A stretch of 64,000 nucleotides of DNA from CAIWHR01 sp963830485 (GTDB taxonomy: Bacteria > Pseudomonadota > Gammaproteobacteria > Burkholderiales > Casimicrobiaceae), in contig CAWHNE010000035.1 in NCBI GenBank assembly GCA_963830485.1, positions 62,001-126,000 on the forward strand, given 5' to 3'. Under the pieces are notes generated by a model. It made no database searches. It had not been told where the DNA came from and saw only the letters and a program-made list of their open reading frames with translations. This document shows positions 27,538-36,397 of this stretch, one piece after another; the stretch's first letter is position 1; every line of letters starts with the position of its first letter. The position numbers and the translations under genes were made by a program.

Positions 27538-29033
27538 TGCCGCGATCCCTTCGCTCCCTGCTCGTGCTCCTCGCGCTCGCATGCGCGCTGCTTCCGGCCG
27601 GCGCGGCGTTCGCCCAGGTCGCCGCGCGCGTCGTGCTCGCCGTCGGCGACGTGGTCGCCGTGCGCGGCGCGGAGCGTGTCCGGCTCGCCGCCGGCGCCGA
27701 GGTCGGCGTCGGCGACGCGGTCATCACCGGCGCGCAGAGCTTCGCCCAGCTCCGCTTCTCCGATGCGGCGCTGGTCGCGCTCAAGCCGGACTCCGAGTTC
27801 CGGATCGAGTCCTTCGAGGTTCCGGCGGCCGGCGGCGGCAACGAGCGCGCGGTGTTCCGGTTGGTCCGCGGCGGCTTCCGCACCGTGACGGGCAGCATCG
27901 GCGAGATCAACCGCGACCGCTACCAGGTGCTGACCACGCAGGCGACGATCGGCATCCGCGGCACGCACTACGCACTGCAGATCTGCGCATCGGGACAGTG
28001 CGTCACGCAGGGCGGTCCGGCGCGCGCAGGTCTCTGGGGCGGCGTGTTCGACGGCATCGTCGGCGTCACCAGCCCGTTCGGGACCGCCGACTACGCAGCC
28101 GGCGAATATTTCTTCGTCGCCGACGGCGAGCCGCCGCAGCGTTCGCTCGCCCCGCCGGACTTCCTCGCCGATCGGCTGCCCGCGCGCACCGTCGCCGAGG
28201 CGCGTGCGCTCGCCGAGCTCAAGTTCGCGAGCGTGCCCGAATTCGGGCTCCCGCCCGCCCTTCCGATCCCGCCGTTCACGTACATGGCGACGGAGGACCG
28301 CGACCTCGACACATTTACGCCGCCCACGGCGTTCGTCGTCGGCTCCGACCGGTACACGCTCGAGCTCGGATCGACACGCGACGGCGCGGCGGCGCTCGGC
28401 CTGAACGCGAGCGGGCAGCTCACGTCGTTCGCGAACGCCTCGCTCACGGCGAACGTCGGCACCGCGAGCATCGTCGACGCCGGCAGCGATGGCGCCGCGG
28501 GCGGGCTCAACTGGGGCCGCTGGGAGGGCAAGGGCTCGACGATCGTCCAGCAATTGCCGGACGGCAGCACCGTCCGCAACGACGGCGGCAACCTGCACTA
28601 CATCTACGGCCTGCTCGCGCCGTCCCTGCCGGGCGCGGGCCAGTTCGCGTATGCGCCGATCGGCGGCACGCGGCCGACCGACTCGGGCACGGGCGCGACC
28701 GGCACGCTTATCTTCGGCGGCACGATCAACGTGAACTTCGGCACGGCGCAGCTCGCGCTCTCCGGACTCACCGTCGGCTTTACCAACGCGATCTACACGA
28801 TGAGCGGCACGACCGGCATCAGCAACGGGCTCTTCTCGACCTCCGGGCCGGGCGCTTCGGTCGGCTGTACCGGCGGGAGCTGCCAGCCGCTCGTCGCCGG
28901 CAACTTCGCAGGCTTCTTCGCCGGCCCCGGCGGCAGCGGCATCGGCCTCGACTACTTCTTCAACGCGCGCGGTGGCGGCGTCATCGAGGGCGTGGTGGGG
29001 TACCGCCGCTGCGTCGGCGCGACGTCGTGCTGA
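27534..29033 (+). CDS. Exported FecR-domain protein
   Basis: The 499-residue protein starts at ATG 27534, overlapping the previous stop; ATG 27537 is equally possible. A signal peptide (LLVLLALACALLPAGAAFA) is followed by a FecR domain at about residues 28-150: VVLAVGDVVAVRG, then ALVALKPDSEFRIE, LVRGGFRTVTG and TTQATIGIRGTHYA. The C-terminal 250 residues are Gly/Ser/Thr-rich with beta-strand character (TLIFGGTINVNFG) and two cysteines near the end. In many beta-proteobacteria such FecR proteins sit beside a CHASE2 cyclase, as here (31359-33575). FecR domains usually relay envelope signals, so a sensory role is likely but unproven. Confidence 0.8.
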   Translation: MMPRSLRSLLVLLALACALLPAGAAFAQVAARVVLAVGDVVAVRGAERVRLAAGAEVGVGDAVITGAQSFAQLRFSDAALVALKPDSEFRIESFEVPAAGGGNERAVFRLVRGGFRTVTGSIGEINRDRYQVLTTQATIGIRGTHYALQICASGQCVTQGGPARAGLWGGVFDGIVGVTSPFGTADYAAGEYFFVADGEPPQRSLAPPDFLADRLPARTVAEARALAELKFASVPEFGLPPALPIPPFTYMATEDRDLDTFTPPTAFVVGSDRYTLELGSTRDGAAALGLNASGQLTSFANASLTANVGTASIVDAGSDGAAGGLNWGRWEGKGSTIVQQLPDGSTVRNDGGNLHYIYGLLAPSLPGAGQFAYAPIGGTRPTDSGTGATGTLIFGGTINVNFGTAQLALSGLTVGFTNAIYTMSGTTGISNGLFSTSGPGASVGCTGGSCQPLVAGNFAGFFAGPGGSGIGLDYFFNARGGGVIEGVVGYRRCVGATSC

Positions 29034-31339
29034 GAGAGTACGCGGCCGCCACGGGCCTCGGCGCCGCGCTGCTCGCGGTGCCGATCGCGGCCTCGCCGCA
29101 GGCCGCGCCGACACAGGTCGTCGTCAAGGGACACGTCGGCGCCGCCGCGTGCAAGGAATGTCATGCCACCGCGTACGACGCGTGGGCGCGCTCGCGCCAC
29201 CGCCTCGCGATGCAGGTCGCCGACCCATCGACGGTGCTCGGTGACTTCCGCAACGCGAAGTTCGCGTACGCCGGCACCACGTCGAACTTCTTCACGCGGG
29301 ATGGACGCTACTTCGTCCGTACCGACGGGCCGGACGGCAAGCTCGCGGACTTCGAGATCCGCTACACGTTCGGTGTCGAGCCGCTGCAGCAATACCTGAT
29401 CGAGCTCTCGGGTGGACGGCTGCAGGCGCTCGGGATCGCCTGGGACACGCGGCCGAAGGCGGCCGGCGGCCAGCGCTGGTTCCACCTATATCCCGGGCAG
29501 AACCTGCGCGCCGGCGACCCGCTCCACTGGACAGGTGTCGACCAGAACTGGAACTTCATGTGCGCCGAGTGCCACTCGACCGGGCTGCGCAAGAATTTCG
29601 ACGCGCTGAGCGGGCGCTTCGCGACGACGTGGTCGGAGATCCACGTCGCGTGCGAGGCGTGCCACGGCCCCGGCGCCGACCACGTCGCGTGGGCGCGCGC
29701 GAAAAAGGGCGGCGGCGCGTATCCGGCTGGCGGCAACGGGCTCGCGGTGGCGCTCGACGAGCGCAAGGGCGTGAGCTGGATGCCCGTGGCCTCCACCGGC
29801 AACGTGCAGCGCAGCGCACCGCGCACGTCGTCGCGCGAGATCGAGACATGTGCGCGCTGCCACGCGCGCGCCGCGCGTCTGACCGACGATTTCGCTCCCG
29901 CGAAGCCGCTGCAGGACTCGCACCGGCTCTCGCGCCTCGACGAGGGTCTGTACTGGCCCGACGGCCAGATCCGCGACGAGGTCTACGAATGGGGCTCGTT
30001 CGTCCAGAGCAAGATGTTTGCTGCGGGCGTCACCTGCGCCGACTGCCACGATCCGCACTCGCTGGGCTTGCGGCGCTCCGGCAACGACGTGTGCGCGACA
30101 TGCCACCAGAGCGCCAAGTACGACGCCCCATCGCACACGCACCACGCGAACGGCAGCGCGGGTGCCGCGTGCGTCGCCTGCCACATGCCGACGACGAGGT
30201 ACATGCAGATCGACGCGCGGCACGACCATTCGCTGCGCGTCCCGCGCCCGGATCTTGCGGCTTCGCTCGGTACGCCGAATGCGTGCGCCGCCTGCCACGC
30301 GAAGAAGTCCGCGCAGTGGGCCGCCGACGCGATCAAGGCGTGGACCGGGCGCGCGCCTGCTGGATTCCAGAACTTCGGCGGCGCGCTTCGCGCAGGATCC
30401 GACGGCGCCCCTGGCGCCCGCGGCGCGCTGCTGACGGTCGTCGACGATCCCGGCGCACCCGCGATCGCGCGCGCGAGCGCGATCGACAGGCTCGGGCGGA
30501 TGCTTACGCCGTCGACCCTGCCTGCGGTCAGCCGCGCGCTCAACGACCCCGATTCGGTCGTGCGCCTCGCGGCTGTGGAGGCGATCGGCGCGGCGGATGT
30601 ACCGACGCGCGTACGGTACCTGCCGCGGATGCTCGCCGACCCCGTGAAGTCCGTCCGGATCGAAGCCGCGCGCGCTCTCGCCGGCCCGGCCGAAGCGCGC
30701 ATTCCCGCCGGCGATCGCGACACGTTCGCGCGCGCGTTGGACGAGTACATCGCCGTGCAGACATACAACGCCGACCGCCCCGAGGGCCGGATGAGCCTCG
30801 GCAACCTTTACGCGTCGCGCGGCGACCCGGCGCGCGCGATCGCCGAATTCCGGCAGGCGATCGCGCTCGACCCGAGCGCGGTCGAGGCGCGTGCGAATCT
30901 GGCCGATCTCTACCGGTCCCGCGGCGCGGAGGCGGAGGCAGAAGCCGTCCTGCGCGAAGGCCTCGCGAAGTCGCCGCGCGCGGCGGCGCTGCATTACGCG
31001 CTGGGGTTGACGCTCGTGCGCCAGAAGCGCGCGACCGACGGCCTGCGTGAACTCGGCGAGGCGTCGAAGCTCGCGCCCGACAACGCGCGTTTCGCGTACG
31101 TCTACGCGGTCGCGCTCGCGGATGCGGGCAAGCGGCCGGAAGCGCTGCGCGTGCTCGGCGCGGCGCTCAAGGCGCACCCCTATGATCGCGACGTGCTCTT
31201 CGGCCTCGCGCACTACTCCGCCGCGGCGGGTCAGCGCGACGCGGCATTGGGCTACGCGAAGAAGCTCGCTGAGCTGGATCCCGAGAATCCCGACTATGCG
31301 CGGCTCGCCGTTTCGATCGCGGGCGCGCCGGCGCGGTGA
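29027..31339 (+). CDS. Octaheme c-type cytochrome fused to HEAT and TPR repeats
   Basis: 770 residues from GTG 29027, which overlaps the FecR stop by seven bases and implies translational coupling. The signal sequence is GLGAALLAVPIAASPQA. Eight CXXCH sites follow: CKECH, CAECH, CEACH, CARCH, CADCH, CATCH, CVACH and CAACH. The first four sites with HLYPGQNLRAGDPLHWTG resemble the cytochrome c554 group. Residues about 460-560 are HEAT-like (VRLAAVEAIGAADV, VRIEAARALAG), and the last 190 residues are TPR units (RMSLGNLYASRGDPARAIAEF). It probably acts in the periplasm, with the repeats docking a partner. It converges on the cyclase gene with a 19-base gap and no terminator visible. Confidence 0.85.
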   Translation: MLREYAAATGLGAALLAVPIAASPQAAPTQVVVKGHVGAAACKECHATAYDAWARSRHRLAMQVADPSTVLGDFRNAKFAYAGTTSNFFTRDGRYFVRTDGPDGKLADFEIRYTFGVEPLQQYLIELSGGRLQALGIAWDTRPKAAGGQRWFHLYPGQNLRAGDPLHWTGVDQNWNFMCAECHSTGLRKNFDALSGRFATTWSEIHVACEACHGPGADHVAWARAKKGGGAYPAGGNGLAVALDERKGVSWMPVASTGNVQRSAPRTSSREIETCARCHARAARLTDDFAPAKPLQDSHRLSRLDEGLYWPDGQIRDEVYEWGSFVQSKMFAAGVTCADCHDPHSLGLRRSGNDVCATCHQSAKYDAPSHTHHANGSAGAACVACHMPTTRYMQIDARHDHSLRVPRPDLAASLGTPNACAACHAKKSAQWAADAIKAWTGRAPAGFQNFGGALRAGSDGAPGARGALLTVVDDPGAPAIARASAIDRLGRMLTPSTLPAVSRALNDPDSVVRLAAVEAIGAADVPTRVRYLPRMLADPVKSVRIEAARALAGPAEARIPAGDRDTFARALDEYIAVQTYNADRPEGRMSLGNLYASRGDPARAIAEFRQAIALDPSAVEARANLADLYRSRGAEAEAEAVLREGLAKSPRAAALHYALGLTLVRQKRATDGLRELGEASKLAPDNARFAYVYAVALADAGKRPEALRVLGAALKAHPYDRDVLFGLAHYSAAAGQRDAALGYAKKLAELDPENPDYARLAVSIAGAPAR

Positions 31340-31358
31340 GCGCGGCCGCGTACCTCGT

Positions 31359-33575
31359 TCACTTCGTCGCGAAATTCGTCGCGCCGTCCCAGTCGGGCGG
31401 CGGCGGCGACTGCGCGAACGCGCCACAACGCTCGCGGAACAGCCGGTGGAGCGGCCGCTGCGGCAACGCGGCGAACAGGACGGCCGCAGCGGCGAAGTCC
31501 CGCGCCCGGTAGAGCGCGAGCGCCTCGTGCCAGCGCGCAAGCCCGGCTGCCGTCGCGGCGTCGACCTCGCGCGGAAACGGCTCCCAGATCGACACCGCCT
31601 GCGCGCGCCCCTTGACGCGCACGCGGTCGACTTCGCGCCACGTGAACTCCGGCGCGGCGCACTTCGTGTCGTTGCCACACAGGATGCCGACGCCGTACGC
31701 CTTGGTGAGCCCTTCGAGCCGCGAAGCGAGGTTCACCGCGTCACCGAGCACCGTATAGGCCTTGCGGAAGCGCGACCCCATGTCGCCGACGTTCATCGTG
31801 CCGGTGTTGACGCCGACGCCGATGGCGAGCTCCGGCCAGCCGCGATCGCGGAACTCCGCCCGCAACGCAACCATCCGCTGCTGCATTTCGAGCGCCGCGG
31901 CGACCGCATCGCACGCGTGGCGCGGATTCGCTAGCGGCGCGCCCCAGAACGCCATGATCGCGTCGCCGACGTACTTGTCGATCGTTCCGCGGCCGCTGTG
32001 GATCGCCTCGGTCATCGGCGTCAGATAGGCGTTCATCAGCGCGGTGAGCTCGCGCGGTGCGAGCTTCTCCGACGCTGCAGTGAAATCGCGGACGTCGGAG
32101 AAGAGCACCGAAAGCTCGCGGCTCTCGCCCTCCATCGAGAAGCGCTCCCCGGTCTCGCGCATCTGCCGCACGCGCTCCGGCGGTACGTACTCGCCGAAGA
32201 GATCGCTCAATTGCCGGATCGCGCGCGACTCGCGCAGGAAGCCGCCCAGGAGGTTCAAGACGGTGAGCGCGAGCAGCATCACGAGCGTTGCGGCGATCGG
32301 GATCACCGCATTCGCGCGCGTCCAGAACCACAGGTTGACGGCGACCACCACGGCGGCGACCACGATGATGCCGACCACCCCCGCGAGCGGACGCCGCCAC
32401 GGAATCGCGAACACGACGAGCAGCCCCGAGACCAGCATGCCGAGCGCCTCGACCTCGGCCGCGCCCGCCGGAATGCTCTTCAATTCGCTTCCGAGCATGC
32501 CGGAGAGCAGGTTGGCGTGGATCTCGACGCCGGGAAAGTCCGGCGCGACCGGCGTCGAGCGCAGGTCTTCGAGACCCTTCGCCGTCGTGCCGACGAGGGC
32601 GATCGCGCCGACGAACGCGTCGGCGGGAATCGTGCCGGCGAGCACGTCGGTCGCCGAGTAATAGCGGAACGATCCCTGCGGACCGCGGTACGGCACGAGC
32701 GCGGTGCCGTCACGCGCGACGGGAACGACAAGCCCGCCCAGGTCGAAGGCATCGAGGTCGCCGTTCGCATCGAACTGCGGGCGGATCACCTTCGCTTCGA
32801 CGACGCGCTGCGCCACGGCGAGTGACAGCGCAGGATAGAAAGCGCCCGCGTACGCCTTCACGAGGGGAATGCGGCGGACGACGCGGTCGGAATCGAACAC
32901 CGGATCAATGTGACCGCCACCGGCGGCTGCGCGCTGCAGCTCGTGCAGATTCGCCGTGTAGCCCGCCTCCGGCCGGATCTCGATCGTGCGCCCTTTGAGA
33001 TCGGCTTCGGTGAACGCGGGTGGCGGCAGCGCGCCGACCGCCTGCGCCTCGACGGTGAACGTATAGGCGAGAATCGTCGGACCCCTGCCGAGCGCGTCGG
33101 CCAGCCGCGCATCGCGGTCGAGCCGGCGCCGCAGCTCCGACATCGTCTCGGTTAACCCCGGCGCGCGCGCGATGCCGGCGCGCGACAACTCGTCCAGCAC
33201 CGCGACGCCGTCGGACACGTCGCGCTCCGGAAACATCACGTCGAAGCCGACCGCGCGCGCGTGATAGGTGCCGATGAGCCGGTCGACGAGCCGCGCGACC
33301 CGGTCGCGCGGCCACTGCCAGCGGCCTTCGCGCTGCAGGCTCTTCTCGTCGATGTCGATGACGACGATCGCCGGGTCGCGCTCCGTGGGCTGCGTGACCT
33401 TGAGCCGCGCGTCGTAGGCGATCGCCTCGAGCTTCGCGAAGAGCGGCGTGCGCGGCGCGCGCCGGATCGCGTCGTCGAGCGGATCGAGCAGGAAGAGCGC
33501 GATGAGCGCGAGCCCGACGAGCCACCGCGGCGCCTCAGCCAGCCGTCGCAGCAAGCCGACGGGGGCGGCGCTCAC
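31359..33575 (-). CDS. CHASE2-domain class III adenylate/guanylate cyclase
   Basis: 738 residues. After an N-terminal helix (GLALIALFLLDPL) comes a periplasmic CHASE2 sensor (about residues 45-355: IVVIDIDEKSLQREGRW, VGFDVMFPERD, ALVGTTAKGLEDLRSTPV). Three membrane helices follow at about 365-440, then a class III cyclase domain. The metal-binding aspartates are in LSVLFSDVRDFTAASEKL and DKYVGDAIMAFWGAP, and the transition-state residues are in VLGDAVNLASRL. It should make cAMP (or cGMP) in the cytoplasm in response to an envelope signal. The FecR protein next door is the likely signal partner, and the tandem cyclic-nucleotide-binding protein at 11378-13793 is a possible target; both links are inferred. 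Confidence 0.9.
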   Translation of the reverse strand: MSAAPVGLLRRLAEAPRWLVGLALIALFLLDPLDDAIRRAPRTPLFAKLEAIAYDARLKVTQPTERDPAIVVIDIDEKSLQREGRWQWPRDRVARLVDRLIGTYHARAVGFDVMFPERDVSDGVAVLDELSRAGIARAPGLTETMSELRRRLDRDARLADALGRGPTILAYTFTVEAQAVGALPPPAFTEADLKGRTIEIRPEAGYTANLHELQRAAAGGGHIDPVFDSDRVVRRIPLVKAYAGAFYPALSLAVAQRVVEAKVIRPQFDANGDLDAFDLGGLVVPVARDGTALVPYRGPQGSFRYYSATDVLAGTIPADAFVGAIALVGTTAKGLEDLRSTPVAPDFPGVEIHANLLSGMLGSELKSIPAGAAEVEALGMLVSGLLVVFAIPWRRPLAGVVGIIVVAAVVVAVNLWFWTRANAVIPIAATLVMLLALTVLNLLGGFLRESRAIRQLSDLFGEYVPPERVRQMRETGERFSMEGESRELSVLFSDVRDFTAASEKLAPRELTALMNAYLTPMTEAIHSGRGTIDKYVGDAIMAFWGAPLANPRHACDAVAAALEMQQRMVALRAEFRDRGWPELAIGVGVNTGTMNVGDMGSRFRKAYTVLGDAVNLASRLEGLTKAYGVGILCGNDTKCAAPEFTWREVDRVRVKGRAQAVSIWEPFPREVDAATAAGLARWHEALALYRARDFAAAAVLFAALPQRPLHRLFRERCGAFAQSPPPPDWDGATNFATK

Positions 33576-33588
33576 GGGCTTCGCGCCG

Positions 33589-35337
33589 TCACGGACGCCG
33601 GGAGAGGCGTCGCGCGGCGATGATCAGGAGTGCGAGCGCGACGAGCGCGAGCCCTGCTTCCGAGAGCGTGGGAATCGCGAAGGTGTCGCCGGCGACAACG
33701 CCGACCGCGACCGGTCCCGAGGTCGCGGGAGCGAACATGTAATTTCCTGCATATTCGGCGACGAGCGTGACCGTGTCGGGCGCCGCGGGCGCGGGCAGCA
33801 CGAACGCTGCGGCGCCATCGGCCAGCGCAAGCGAAGCCACCGGCACACCGTTCGCGAGCACCCGCACCGTGCCACTCGGAACGAAGACCGATTCGGACGA
33901 GGTCACGCTCACCTGTGCTGTGATCGTGCCGAGGCCGGGGACACGCGCCGGCGCGCTCAGCGCCACCGCGGGCGCAATCAGCGCGCCCTTGATCACGAAC
34001 GCATCGATCGGTCCCGCGAACGCCTGTTCGTAATTGGCGTCGCCGCTGTAATGCGCGCAGACACCGTAGTCGTCGATCCTGAGGTCGACGAGCGCCACGC
34101 TCGCGCGTCCGCTCGCGTCGAGCGATGCCGTACGCAGCGGTGCGACCGGGTTCGCCGGATCGCCGAACGCGAACGGCGCGGGACAGCGCGTGCCGGTGCC
34201 CGCGACCCAGACGTCGAGCGTGCCGGTCGCAGGTGCCGGACCCGTTACTGATGCGGTCACCGTCACCGTCTGCCCCGACGTCGCGGGATTCGGCGTCGCG
34301 GTGACGACGAACGCGGCGTCGGCCTTCACGACGTCGAGCGTGTAGGTCCGCGTGACCGACCCGCCGGTCGCATCGGTGACCCTCGCATCGAACGTGTAGC
34401 GGCCGGTCTTCGCGGGCTTGCCCGACAGGCGTCCGCCGCTGTCGAGCGTGACGCCCGGCGGCAGCGTTCCGCCGGCCAACCCCCACGTGTACGGCGGCAA
34501 CCCTCCGACCGCCTGCAACGTCACGTCGAGCGGTACGCCGGCCTGGACCGGCGGCGCGAGCGCGGAAGGCGGCGTGACGATCGTGAGCGGAGGCCGCGCG
34601 ATGACGATCGTGAAGGACTGCGCCGCATCGGGCGGGATGCCGTTGCTCGCGGTGATCCTGCCGAAGTAGCTGCCGGGTACGGTCGGCGTTCCGCTGATGC
34701 GCGATGTCGCCGCGGAGAACGCGAGCCCTGGCGGAAGGCCCGCGACACTCACCGAGATCGGCGGCGTGCCGGTCACCGTGACCGAGAAATCGTAAGGCAC
34801 ACCGACCTGCCCCCCCGGCGGTGCTGGACTCGTGATGGCCGGCGCGACGCCCGGCGCGACGATCCGCAAGGATCCGCTCACGCCCGGGATCGTCAGCGGG
34901 CCCCTACCCGGGTTGTACGAAATCGCGGACGTCGTGTTGACGAGCGTCGTTCCCGCGGGCCCGGTCGCTGTGACAGTGACCTGGATGATGCAAGGGACTT
35001 TGGTGGAGGCCGCATTGCCGACGAAGAACTGCGTGGGACTCGGAATGTAGAACGTCACCACCGAGCCGCAATTCGAAGCGGTCGCGGTCCCGGGAACCAG
35101 GGTCATTCCAGCGGGAAGCGGGTCGCCGAACAGGATCTCCCCGGCCGGCGCCGCGGGATCGAACAGCGACACGGTGAGCGTCGAGGTTGCGCCCGATGTG
35201 ATCGCGTTGGGCGAAAACGACTTCGTCGCACTGAACGCCGCGAGAGCGGGCGCGGCGGCCAGCGCCGCGGCGAATCCCGCGATCAGCGCGAGCTGGCGCG
35301 CGGCGGGCGCGGCGGGCCGGGGTAGGGGCGGGACCAT
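33589..35337 (-). CDS. Exported Ig-repeat protein with IPTL-CTERM sorting signal
   Basis: 582 residues. A signal peptide ends LAAAPALA. A DUF11-like N-terminal region follows (KSFSPNAITSGATSTLTVSL), then two or three putative Ig (He_PIG-type) domains with the units GLPPGLAFSAATSRISGTP and GTLPPGVTLDSGGRLSGKP, and a bacterial Ig-like region (GTVRVLANGVPVASLAL). The last 28 residues read IPTLSEAGLALVALALLI followed by RRLSRRP: the IPTL motif, one hydrophobic helix and a basic end of the IPTL-CTERM exosortase-type signal. It should be secreted, cut at the membrane and exposed on the surface. It lies 13 bases upstream of the cyclase gene on the same strand, so the two may be co-transcribed. Confidence 0.85.
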   Translation of the reverse strand: MVPPLPRPAAPAARQLALIAGFAAALAAAPALAAFSATKSFSPNAITSGATSTLTVSLFDPAAPAGEILFGDPLPAGMTLVPGTATASNCGSVVTFYIPSPTQFFVGNAASTKVPCIIQVTVTATGPAGTTLVNTTSAISYNPGRGPLTIPGVSGSLRIVAPGVAPAITSPAPPGGQVGVPYDFSVTVTGTPPISVSVAGLPPGLAFSAATSRISGTPTVPGSYFGRITASNGIPPDAAQSFTIVIARPPLTIVTPPSALAPPVQAGVPLDVTLQAVGGLPPYTWGLAGGTLPPGVTLDSGGRLSGKPAKTGRYTFDARVTDATGGSVTRTYTLDVVKADAAFVVTATPNPATSGQTVTVTASVTGPAPATGTLDVWVAGTGTRCPAPFAFGDPANPVAPLRTASLDASGRASVALVDLRIDDYGVCAHYSGDANYEQAFAGPIDAFVIKGALIAPAVALSAPARVPGLGTITAQVSVTSSESVFVPSGTVRVLANGVPVASLALADGAAAFVLPAPAAPDTVTLVAEYAGNYMFAPATSGPVAVGVVAGDTFAIPTLSEAGLALVALALLIIAARRLSRRP

Positions 35338-35463
35338 GCGCTGTGCTTATGCCCATTCGTTAGGCGCGGGCGCTGTCATCATAATCGGCTCCGGGCGGAA
35401 AGGGCTACCGGCCCCGTCGGGGGTGGCCTTGACCCGGCGCAAGGTCGCTCGAGGGGGGTCCGC

Positions 35464-35469
35464 TATAAT
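35464..35469 (+). promoter_or_regulatory. Candidate -10 box upstream of ccmA
   Basis: A perfect TATAAT lies 90 bases before the ccmA start. The nearest TTGACC (35429-35434) is 29 bases upstream, too far to pair, and no other good -35 box is present. The site could need an activator. Confidence 0.45.
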
Positions 35470-35558
35470 CGCGGACGAATTTCGTGACCCGTCGCGGTTC
35501 CGGCTGCGGCGGCCCGAATACCCCTTTCGACGACCCCTCCCGACTCCGTTGCACACCC

Positions 35559-36173
35559 ATGCTCGAAGCCCACGATCTCGCCGCGCAGCGCGGCCACGCG
35601 CGGCTGTTCGAGGGTCTTTCGTTCACGGTCGAGTCGGGGCATGCGCTGGTTGTGACGGGGGCGAACGGCACGGGCAAGACCACGCTTTTGCGCATGCTGG
35701 CCGGGCTCTCGCTGCCGGCGGCGGGCGAGATCCGCTGGGATCGGAAGGTGGTGGCGCCGTTCGACCCGGTCGTCCGCGCGTCGACCGCATTCGCCGGCCA
35801 CGCGCCGGCGTTGAAGGACGAGCTCACCGCCGAGGAGAACCTGACGACGCTTCTGGCGCTCGCAGGCGAGGCCGCCTCGCGCGAGGCGATCGAGCGCGCG
35901 CTCGACGCCGTGGCGCTCGGCTCGCGCCGCGCGCTGCCGGCCCGCGTGCTCTCGCAGGGGCAGCGCCGGCGCATCGGGCTCGCGCGGCTCTCGCTGCTCG
36001 CACGCCCGCTCTGGATCCTGGACGAGCCGGTGACGGCGCTCGACGCCGCCGGCACCGTGATGCTCGCGGAGATGGTCGCCGCGCACCTCGACCGCGGTGG
36101 TCTTGCGGTCGCCGCGACGCACGCTCCGCTCGGGCTGCCCGAGCAGCGCACGCGCTCGATCACGCTGCAATGA
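35559..36173 (+). CDS. ccmA: Cytochrome c maturation heme exporter ATPase CcmA
   Basis: 204 residues, first gene of the ccm operon. It is the ATPase of the CcmABCD complex, which releases heme-loaded CcmE from CcmC on the periplasmic side. The ABC motifs are Walker A VTGANGTGKTTLLRMLAGL, signature LSQGQRRRIGLARL, Walker B LWILDEPVTALD and the switch His in AATHAPL. The size is normal for CcmA. The ATG at 35559 is used; no clear ribosome site precedes it. A 224-base repeat separates it from ccmB, which is unusual because these genes normally touch. Confidence 0.93.
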   Translation: MLEAHDLAAQRGHARLFEGLSFTVESGHALVVTGANGTGKTTLLRMLAGLSLPAAGEIRWDRKVVAPFDPVVRASTAFAGHAPALKDELTAEENLTTLLALAGEAASREAIERALDAVALGSRRALPARVLSQGQRRRIGLARLSLLARPLWILDEPVTALDAAGTVMLAEMVAAHLDRGGLAVAATHAPLGLPEQRTRSITLQ

Positions 36174-36397
36174 GCGCCGCCGGGTCGCCCCGAACGCCTG
36201 CGCGAGCAGGGCGAAGCCAACGCCCGAAGGGCGCGTCTGCGAGCGCTGGCGGCCGACGACCCCAAAGGGCGGCGAACGAACCTCTTCCGAGCGGAGGCCG
36301 CGCGAATCGCTCCCCCTCGGGGGGCAGCGCAGCGGCGTCAGCCGCAAGCGTGGGGGCCCATCATCCGAGCACCATCACCAGCGTCGCGCACGCGCCG
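36174..36397. repeat. Dispersed repeat-like insert between ccmA and ccmB
   Basis: The stretch contains GAAGGGCGCGTCTGCGAGCG, CCCCAAAGGGCGGCG and the hairpin CTCCCCCTCGGGGGGCAGCG then CAGCGGCG and AGCGTGGGGG. I know this style as an extragenic repeat of Burkholderiales genomes. It is open in the ccmB frame, so an ATG at 36170 would add 76 repeat-encoded residues to CcmB. Confidence 0.6.

Noticed and set aside
35429..35469. TTGACC and TATAAT as a promoter pair before ccmA
   Set aside because: The spacing is 29 bases, too long for sigma-70; only the -10 box is kept as a weak candidate.
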